7,254 nt of DNA from JAUSNA01 sp964568885 (lineage in GTDB: Bacteria; Patescibacteriota; Microgenomatia; Levybacterales; GWA1-39-11), in contig CAZMSF010000044.1 in NCBI GenBank assembly GCA_964568885.1, forward strand, positions 1 to 7,254, written 5' to 3'. Position numbers and translations under genes: made by a program. The first letter of the stretch is position 1. Every line of letters starts with the position of its first letter. Below the pieces are notes generated by a model, which ran no database searches, had not been told where the DNA came from, and was given only the letters and a program-made list of their open reading frames with translations. Below are positions 1 through 4,560 of this stretch, one piece after another.

Positions 1-398
1 ATTCCTGTTTCGAGCATCTCAGGCTTAGTGCTTTGTTCGGAAAGAGGAGGAGCTGCAACATGGATGGGTCCGGTTTTTGTTTGTGAAGTGAGAGGTTTTA
101 GTTCGTCAATTGGTTGACCAAGTACGTTGAATATGCGGCCCAATGTTTCTTCCCCTATGGGAACCGAGATTGGGGCACCGGTTGCTATAACTTCCGTTCC
201 CCGCGCCAAACCTTCGGTCGGACCCATTGCAATGGTCCTGACTTCGTTATTGCCCATCTCAAATTCTGTCTCAAGGATGAGGGTTTTGTCTTTTCCAAGT
301 TCGATTTTCAGCGCCTCATAAATTTGAGGAACTTCCTTTTCAAAACGGACGTCTACTATTGGGCCCTGGACTCGTATGATTACCCCTTTATTTGTCAT
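1..398 (-). CDS. atpD: F1Fo ATP synthase subunit beta, N-terminal part (cut by window edge)
   Basis: This is the start of the catalytic beta subunit of F1, which makes ATP in the cytoplasmic head of the complex. 132 complete codons are visible and the frame runs off position 1. Residues 1-80 form the N-terminal beta-barrel and include GVIIRVQGPIVDVRF near the start, RTIAMGPTEGLARGTEV around 54-70 and TGAPISVPIG around 73-82. LGRIFNVLGQPID at about 87-98 opens the nucleotide-binding domain. The fragment ends in KPEMLETG, just before the family's usual GIKVIDL stretch. The Walker A loop and catalytic glutamate lie outside the window. The ATG is certain: it overlaps the atpG stop as ATGA and the family N-terminus begins there. 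No Shine-Dalgarno is seen, so translation is probably coupled to atpG. A small oddity is Val at 113 in PIHVAAPP, where most relatives have IHR. The family call is secure. Confidence 0.97.
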   Translation of the reverse strand, partial: MTNKGVIIRVQGPIVDVRFEKEVPQIYEALKIELGKDKTLILETEFEMGNNEVRTIAMGPTEGLARGTEVIATGAPISVPIGEETLGRIFNVLGQPIDELKPLTSQTKTGPIHVAAPPLSEQSTKPEMLETG

Positions 399-1243
399 AT
401 TTTAGTACTGTTTGCCAAATCTAATATTTCGTTGGTGATTCTTTCTTGGCGTGACTTATTATAAACAAGGGTAAGGTATTCGGCAATATCGGAAGCATTG
501 TTTTTTGCATTCTGCATTGCCACCATTTGAGCCGCCTGTTGAGACGTGAAAGATACTAAAAGCGCGTTATAAAGTTGCACTTCGAGATAGTAGGGGAGAA
601 GCTCTTCAAGTATGTTGTTTCTTCCGGGCTCGAGAAGTGAAGTATCATCCTCCAAAGCCTCAACCGTACCGTCGATTTGTAACGGAAGAAGCTGTTTGAT
701 AATTGGCGTCTGGGTAAAAAGAGAAACAAAGTCAGGATACAATATTGAAACAGTTGCTATACTTCCGTTCTTAATTTCTTCATCAATAATGTTTTTCAAT
801 TCATACACAAGCGTGTAATCGGGAAGAGCATTTCCCATAGGATAGGTAAGAAGCAACTCAAAGCTCAATTTTGAGGCAAAAAGCGCCGCTTTTTTGCCGA
901 CGGTTACAACTTTTGTATTTGAGTCGTCTATTTCTATAAGTTTTTTGTATACATTTGTGTTAAGTGATCCGCACAAACCCCTGTCCGGGCTAATAACAAT
1001 AAGAAGATCTTTGGTAGCCAGCCGTTTCTCAAGATAAGGGTGGGAGAACGCATTTTTGCTGCCGGTTGCGATGATTTTTTGGGTAAGGTTTGTAATTTCG
1101 TCTGCGTAAGGCTTGTTGCTTTGTGTGGCATTTTGCGCTTTCTTAATTTTTGCAGCCGCAATCATTTCCAGAGCTTTTGCAATTTGCGAGATATTTTTTG
1201 AAGTTTTTATTCTCCGCTTTAGTAATTGTAGGTTTTGTGCCAT
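395..1243 (-). CDS. atpG: F1Fo ATP synthase subunit gamma (central shaft)
   Basis: The gamma subunit is the rotating shaft that turns inside the alpha3beta3 head and couples c-ring rotation to catalysis. The protein has 282 residues, normal for bacteria. The N-terminal helix carries the family signature LLKRRIKTSKNISQIAKALEMIAAAK (described in parts: LKRRIK at about 8-13, then ALEMIAAAKIKKAQ near 24-37). The Rossmann-like middle contains SPDRGLCGSLN at about 85-95. The C-terminal helix contains FTSQQAAQMVAMQNAKNNA and ends YNKSRQERITNEILDLANSTKI, which matches the conserved coiled coil that pairs with the N-terminal helix. The ATG lies 19 bp after the atpA stop with an A-rich leader and no recognisable Shine-Dalgarno. 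The TGA stop overlaps the atpD ATG by 4 bp, which suggests translational coupling. Use of TGA as a stop here argues against the Gracilibacteria-type recoding of TGA to glycine. Nothing is broken. Confidence 0.98.
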   Translation of the reverse strand: MAQNLQLLKRRIKTSKNISQIAKALEMIAAAKIKKAQNATQSNKPYADEITNLTQKIIATGSKNAFSHPYLEKRLATKDLLIVISPDRGLCGSLNTNVYKKLIEIDDSNTKVVTVGKKAALFASKLSFELLLTYPMGNALPDYTLVYELKNIIDEEIKNGSIATVSILYPDFVSLFTQTPIIKQLLPLQIDGTVEALEDDTSLLEPGRNNILEELLPYYLEVQLYNALLVSFTSQQAAQMVAMQNAKNNASDIAEYLTLVYNKSRQERITNEILDLANSTKI

Positions 1244-1262
1244 GTTTTTTTACAGTGAAGCG

Positions 1263-2548
1263 TTATTTTATAGTTTTTTTGAAATTTTCAATCGCCGACT
1301 TAAGCTCGCTCGTCGTTTTATCGTCCATCTTGTCTCCAGACTTAAGTTTTTGGATAAGCTTTTTGTCTTTGACGGCAATAAAATCAACAACCTTTTCCTC
1401 AAACTGTGCAATTTTTTCGATAGGGAAATCATCCAATAGTCCGGTTGCTGCCGCATAAATACTGATGACCTCCTCAAATTCCGCCATTGGTCTGTATTGT
1501 GGTTGTTTTAGGATTTCGGTTACTCTTTTTCCTCTTTCAATCCTCTTGAGAGTCTCTTCGTCAAGATCGCTTCCGAATTGCGCAAATGCTGCAAGTTCCC
1601 GGTATTGAGCGCTCTCAAGCCTCAATGGCCCTGCTATTTGCTTCATGACTTTGGTTTGTGCTGCTCCTCCAACGCGGGAAACCGACAGTCCCGTGTTGAT
1701 GGCCGGCCGTATTCCTGAATTGAACAGATCATTTTCAAGGTAAATCTGTCCGTCTGTAATAGAAATTACGTTCGTTGGAATATAGGCAGAGCTGTCTGCA
1801 GCCTGCGTTTCAATGATGGGAAGTGCAGTGAGTGAGCCTCCACCCAATGCGTCATTCATGCGAGATGCCCGTTCAAGAATTCTGGAATGTAGGTAAAAGA
1901 TGTCTCCGGGATATGCTTCGCGTCCGGCAGGTCTTTTAAGAAGCAGTGAGATTTGGCGGTACGCCCATGCATGTTTTGAAAAGTCATCAAAAACTACCAG
2001 CACATCTTCTCCCTTATCCATAAAGTATTCACCGATTGCGGTTGCGGCAAAAGGAGCCAGGTACTGCAGCGCTGCGGAATCCGAGGAAGAAGCTGCAACA
2101 ACTATTGTGTAATCCATAGCCCCTTCTTCGGTAAGTTTGCCGATAATACGGGCGATATTACTCCTTTTCTGGCCAATTGCACAATAAATACAAATGACCC
2201 GCTTTAGACCCAGATCGTTTTTCTTTTGGTTTATAATGGTGTCAATTGCAAGGGCGGTTTTTCCGGTATTTCTGTCACCGATGATAAGTTCTCTTTGTCC
2301 ACGTCCAATAGGAGTCATGCTGTCGATTGCTTTGATACCCGTTTTGAGGGGGGTATCGACCGATTGTCTTTCAACAACGCCGGGGGCAATTTTTTCCAAA
2401 GGATACAGAGTCCCTTTTGGCGAAAGTTTTTTCCCATCAAGTGGGGCAAGAAGTGGGTCGACAATTCGCCCAATTAGCTCGTCACTGCCTGTGATGCCCA
2501 AAATTCTTCCCGTTGTTTTGACGGTCTGTCCTTCACGGATTTCAAGAG
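1263..2548 (-). CDS. atpA: F1Fo ATP synthase subunit alpha, 5' end lost in assembly gap
   Basis: The alpha subunit is the non-catalytic nucleotide-binding partner of beta in the F1 head. 427 residues are visible. The frame stays open through 2502-2548 into the run of unknown bases, so a TTG at 2501 is an internal Leu (GRILGITG), not a start. Visible landmarks are TTGRILGITG at residues 11-20, the Walker A loop GDRNTGKT at about 90-97, a Walker B region ending VVFDDFSKHAWAYRQ around 184-197, RPAGREAYPGD near 205-215, and the intersubunit arginine finger in SVSRVGGAAQTKVMK near 288-302. By alignment from memory with E. coli AtpA (GRIL at 92-95), about 79 N-terminal residues are missing: the beta-barrel and the N-terminal segment that binds delta. 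The gene ends in TAA, 19 bp before atpG. All visible functional residues are intact. Confidence 0.97.
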
Positions 2549-2648
2549 NNNNNNNNNNNNNNNNNNNNNNNNNNNNNNNNNNNNNNNNNNNNNNNNNNNN
2601 NNNNNNNNNNNNNNNNNNNNNNNNNNNNNNNNNNNNNNNNNNNNNNNN
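2549..2648. other. Assembly gap (100 unknown bases)
   Basis: Exactly 100 N characters separate the end of atpH from the readable part of atpA. If atpA is intact, about 237 bases of coding sequence plus a spacer must sit here, so a true length of 100 does not fit. The round number suggests a placeholder of unknown size. The atpH-atpA spacer and the atpA start and ribosome binding site cannot be described. Confidence 0.99.
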
Positions 2649-2649
2649 T

Positions 2650-3000
2650 TTAATTTTTAAGTTTATCTATTGTTTCATCTATATACTTTTTAAAAGTAAA
2701 GTCGATGATAGTGTCGTCTTGTTTGATTTTAATTCCGCCTCCAAGCGTTTCGTCGATCGTTAGCATCAGTTCTTTGTTCTTAAATTCCGGAAATATATTT
2801 AAGAAATCACTCTTAGTAATCTCTGTTGAAGTTGATGCATGCACTCTTTTTTTATCAAGCGCACTTTTATAGCTTCCCAAAAAAACTTTCAGTTCTTGTT
2901 TGCTAAGCACTTCTAACACATATTTCTCAATATCCTGAGGAATTGTATCATCCTCGGCTGCCAGTTGTGCAAGCTTTTTGATTTTTTGCTTTGTCATCAT
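2650..3000 (-). CDS. atpH: F1Fo ATP synthase subunit delta, short form
   Basis: Delta (the OSCP homologue) joins the top of the F1 head to the b-subunit peripheral stalk. The call rests on position between atpF and atpA and on the C-terminal half. That half contains KKRVHASTST around 50-59, then LTIDETLGGGIKIKQDDTI at about 79-97 followed by IDFTFKKYIDETIDKL, matching the family pattern of a GG turn, a 'viD' strand and a final helix. The protein has only 116 residues, against about 177 in E. coli. The shortfall is in the N-terminal six-helix domain that grips alpha: only about 50 residues precede the C-terminal domain. The start cannot move upstream, because an in-frame TAA (the atpF stop) lies two codons before the ATG. 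Two ATG codons stand in tandem, so the start may be either. There is no clear Shine-Dalgarno. Similarity is modest, so the call leans partly on context. Confidence 0.9.
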   Translation of the reverse strand: MMTKQKIKKLAQLAAEDDTIPQDIEKYVLEVLSKQELKVFLGSYKSALDKKRVHASTSTEITKSDFLNIFPEFKNKELMLTIDETLGGGIKIKQDDTIIDFTFKKYIDETIDKLKN

Positions 3001-3006
3001 ATCTTT

Positions 3007-3507
3007 TTAAGCAGATTTTATTTTCTGCGCCCCTTTCTTTATGAGTTCCTGTTGCTCCTTTTTATCAAATAGGCCAATAATAGCGGTCTCAAGTATTTGT
3101 CTTGATATTTCAAGGGACATATCTTTTGCTTCAGTCTTAAATTGAGCTCTTTCAAGCTCAATTTGTTCCTTTGTCTGAAGCATCATTTTCTCTATCTCTT
3201 TCTTGGTGTCCTCCATTATCTTTTCCCTGCTTTCCTGCGCGTGCTGTTTTGCCTCGACAAGAATGCGCTCTGCCTCTTTGCCAGCCTTCACCATCAGTTC
3301 ATCGCTTTTATTCTGAGCATTCTCCAGAGCTGCCGCAGCATCTTCAGCATCCTTAAGCCCTTTTTTTATAAGCTTTGTCCTGTTTTGTAGCGTAGTCAAA
3401 ATCGGTTTATATAAAAACCTCTTAAATATGTACGCAATCACCAAAAAATTAATTATTTGTGCGACAAATAATTTTATGTCAAATCCAAATTGATTTAAGA
3501 TTTCCAT
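3007..3507 (-). CDS. atpF: F1Fo ATP synthase subunit b (peripheral stalk)
   Basis: Subunit b is a membrane-anchored coiled-coil dimer that holds the F1 head still against the rotating c-ring. The protein has 166 residues, typical for the family. Residues 11-30 form the single membrane helix (IKLFVAQIINFLVIAYIFKR), followed by the usual RFLYKPILTTLQNR hinge. From about 40 to 150 there is a long, highly charged, Ala/Lys/Glu-rich helix with no proline, as expected of the stalk. The C-terminus (SLEISRQILETAIIGLFDKKEQQELI) resembles the delta-binding end. There is one copy and no b' gene, so the stalk should be a homodimer. The ATG lies 27 bp after the atpE stop, behind a small possible hairpin, and has no Shine-Dalgarno. 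The gene ends in TAA, two codons before atpH and in the same reading frame. Confidence 0.97.
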   Translation of the reverse strand: MEILNQFGFDIKLFVAQIINFLVIAYIFKRFLYKPILTTLQNRTKLIKKGLKDAEDAAAALENAQNKSDELMVKAGKEAERILVEAKQHAQESREKIMEDTKKEIEKMMLQTKEQIELERAQFKTEAKDMSLEISRQILETAIIGLFDKKEQQELIKKGAQKIKSA

Positions 3508-3513
3508 AGTTTT

Positions 3514-3531
3514 GAATGGAATGGTCCATTC
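3514..3531 (-). repeat. Small inverted repeat in atpE-atpF spacer
   Basis: On the mRNA strand GAATGG is followed six bases later by CCATTC, a perfect 6-bp stem with loop ACCATT. An overlapping pairing with a one-base centre is also possible, because CCATTC occurs twice sharing one C. It fills most of the 27-bp spacer between the atpE stop and the atpF ATG. No U-run follows, so it is not an intrinsic terminator. A role in mRNA stability or in lowering atpF translation relative to atpE is inference. A 6-bp repeat can arise by chance. Confidence 0.45.
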
Positions 3532-3534
3532 GTC

Positions 3535-3741
3535 TTATTTGATAAATGCCAAAATAAGCGAATAAATAGCAATAGCTTCAGCAAACGCCATTCCCAAAAG
3601 CATTGGAGGAAGTATTTTGCTTGCGGCTTCAGGATTTCTTCCAATTGCTTCCATAGCTTTAAAACCAATTATTCCAATAGCAAGCGCCGGAAAAATTCCA
3701 CCGATTGCAATAATTGCTCCACCAGTAAGTGCAAACTGCAT
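3535..3741 (-). CDS. atpE: F1Fo ATP synthase subunit c (rotor ring)
   Basis: Subunit c is a two-helix hairpin; a ring of identical copies carries ions across the membrane and turns the rotor. Starting at the ATG of MQFALTGG gives 68 residues, at the short end for the family. Helix 1 spans about 4-28, the polar loop is GRNPEA at 34-39, and helix 2 (about 46-67) carries the ion-binding glutamate E55 in GMAFAEAIAIY. The residue after E55 is Ala, and the position of the sodium-ligand Gln (Q32 of Ilyobacter tartaricus) is Ile22, so the sodium signature is absent and proton coupling is likely. The usual GxGxGxG of helix 1 aligns with GIFPALA, keeping only one glycine. A TTG 12 codons upstream is rejected as a start, because this ATG sits 6 bases after a very long Shine-Dalgarno match and 1 bp after the atpB stop. 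Confidence 0.97.
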   Translation of the reverse strand: MQFALTGGAIIAIGGIFPALAIGIIGFKAMEAIGRNPEAASKILPPMLLGMAFAEAIAIYSLILAFIK

Positions 3742-3742
3742 A

Positions 3743-4495
3743 CTAATGACCACCTCCTTCCGATGACGTTGTAGCAAGTAATGACATAAATACCATTGTT
3801 AACATAGAAAAAACTAATGCCTGCACAAGCGCCACGATCGTCTCAAGCATAAGAAAAGGAATTGGTGCAAGAAAAGCAAAAAGACCAGATACCGTCGCCA
3901 ACACTATTTCTCCTGCAAATATATTCCCGAACAACCGAAAAGCAAGCGAAAATATTTTAACACCCTCAAGCCCAAATTCCAACAGGCCAATAAATAGATT
4001 TATCGGATTTGGTGACAAAAATTTCTTAAGATACCCGATAAGGCCATTGTAGCGAAATGCAATAACATGAGTCGCAACTACAGAAACTGTTCCCAGAGCA
4101 AAGGTTGCATTAAAATCGCTGGTTACCGCTCTAAAAAGGGGAATAAGTTCTTTGGCTTTTTTCCCATGCTCGCCTACCGTTTCCCAAAACCCGATAGAAC
4201 CAAAGCCCGGAAGAAGAGCGATAAAGTTCGCAAAAACAATAAAAAAGAAAAAACTTGCAAACCAAGGGAATATCGTTGCTGCTTTATGTCCCGCAATTTG
4301 TTCCGTGAGGCTGTAGAAGTATTCAATAGCAGGTTCAAATACAGATTGGATACCTCGAGGCACAAGATGAATGTTTTTGTATGCTATGAAAATTAAGGAG
4401 ATTATGACTGCGTCAACGAGTAATGTTGAGACAATGGTATTGGTGACGGGAAAGCCACCTGTATGCACAATAATTTCTGGTCTGAGTGAGGCCAC
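3743..4495 (-). CDS. atpB: F1Fo ATP synthase subunit a (ion channel stator)
   Basis: Subunit a is the multi-pass membrane stator with the two half-channels that pass ions to and from the c-ring. From a GTG at 4495 the protein has 250 residues. Features are PEIIVHTGGFPVTNTIV near the N-terminus, the first membrane helix at about 22-39, a long hydrophobic hairpin at about 74-98 (FPWFASFFFFIVFANFIALL), FRAVTSDFNATFALG at about 121-135 (the family's 'RPPTADLN' region), and the signature FSLAFRLFGNIFAGEIV with the essential arginine R187. Two further hydrophobic helices end near 241. The start is uncertain. No in-frame ATG exists near it. A TTG at 4552 would add 19 unconserved residues and would lie upstream of the predicted promoter; a GTG at 4468 is also possible. 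None has a Shine-Dalgarno. The gene ends in TAG, one base before the atpE ATG. No atpI precedes it. Confidence 0.95.
   Translation of the reverse strand: MASLRPEIIVHTGGFPVTNTIVSTLLVDAVIISLIFIAYKNIHLVPRGIQSVFEPAIEYFYSLTEQIAGHKAATIFPWFASFFFFIVFANFIALLPGFGSIGFWETVGEHGKKAKELIPLFRAVTSDFNATFALGTVSVVATHVIAFRYNGLIGYLKKFLSPNPINLFIGLLEFGLEGVKIFSLAFRLFGNIFAGEIVLATVSGLFAFLAPIPFLMLETIVALVQALVFSMLTMVFMSLLATTSSEGGGH
3748..3759 (-). promoter_or_regulatory. Extended Shine-Dalgarno of atpE
   Basis: The mRNA-strand sequence AAGGAGGTGGTC can pair over 12 bases with the usual 16S rRNA tail GATCACCTCCTT, with one G-U wobble. It ends 6 bases before the atpE ATG. It lies inside the last codons of atpB and dictates its C-terminal Glu-Gly-Gly-Gly-His. 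It fixes the atpE start at 3741. It is the only strong ribosome binding site seen in the operon. Confidence 0.9.
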
Positions 4496-4504
4496 GATTT
4501 TGTA

Positions 4505-4533
4505 ATTGTACCTGACCTCAAAATTTAAGTCAA
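4505..4533 (-). promoter_or_regulatory. Predicted sigma70-type promoter of the atp operon
   Basis: On the minus strand TTGACT (4533-4528, one mismatch to TTGACA) and TACAAT (4510-4505, one mismatch to TATAAT) are separated by exactly 17 bases. The region lies just after the dnaE stop and before atpB. Transcription would be expected to start near 4498, only about 3 bases before the chosen atpB GTG. The -35 box overlaps the inverted repeat at 4529-4550. The call is from pattern alone. Confidence 0.65.
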
Positions 4534-4550
4534 GACATAGTAGTCTTGAC
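4529..4550. repeat. Perfect 8-bp inverted repeat between dnaE and atpB (operator-like)
   Basis: GTCAAGAC and GTCTTGAC are perfect reverse complements separated by 6 bases. The repeat lies 11 bp after the dnaE stop and shares five bases with the predicted -35 box. As RNA it would form an 8-bp stem with a 6-base loop, but the following bases (TTAAATTTTG) are a poor U-run and the stem has only four G-C pairs, so it would be a weak terminator of dnaE at best. Overlap with the -35 fits a repressor or regulator site equally well. Both roles are inference. Confidence 0.6.
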
Positions 4551-4560
4551 AAGGGGAGAA

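Noticed and set aside
114..1458. Plus-strand open frames opposite atpD, atpG and atpA
   Set aside because: Their peptides show no recognisable domain, they have no ribosome binding sites or spacing of their own, and the opposite strand encodes well-conserved ATP synthase subunits.
2499..2501. Internal TTG as the atpA start
   Set aside because: The frame continues upstream through the conserved LEIREGQTVKTTGRI to the gap, so this codon is the Leu of the conserved GRIL motif.
2194..2763. Plus-strand open frame spanning the unknown bases
   Set aside because: It exists only because the 100 unknown bases contain no stop. It is antisense to atpA and atpH, and both ends are shadows of those genes.
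3742..3777. Upstream TTG start adding 12 residues (MLQRHRKEVVIS) to AtpE
   Set aside because: It overlaps the atpB end, lacks a ribosome binding site and would put a charged extension on the c subunit. The ATG at 3741 has a near-perfect Shine-Dalgarno.
4546..4551. Perfect TTGACA on the plus strand within the inverted repeat
   Set aside because: No -10-like hexamer lies 16-18 bases downstream, and there is no plus-strand gene to drive. It is a by-product of the palindrome.
4496..4552. TTG at 4552 as the atpB start
   Set aside because: It lies upstream of the predicted promoter, has no Shine-Dalgarno (TTCTCCCC precedes it), and the added 19 residues do not resemble an AtpB N-terminus. It remains possible if transcription comes from dnaE.
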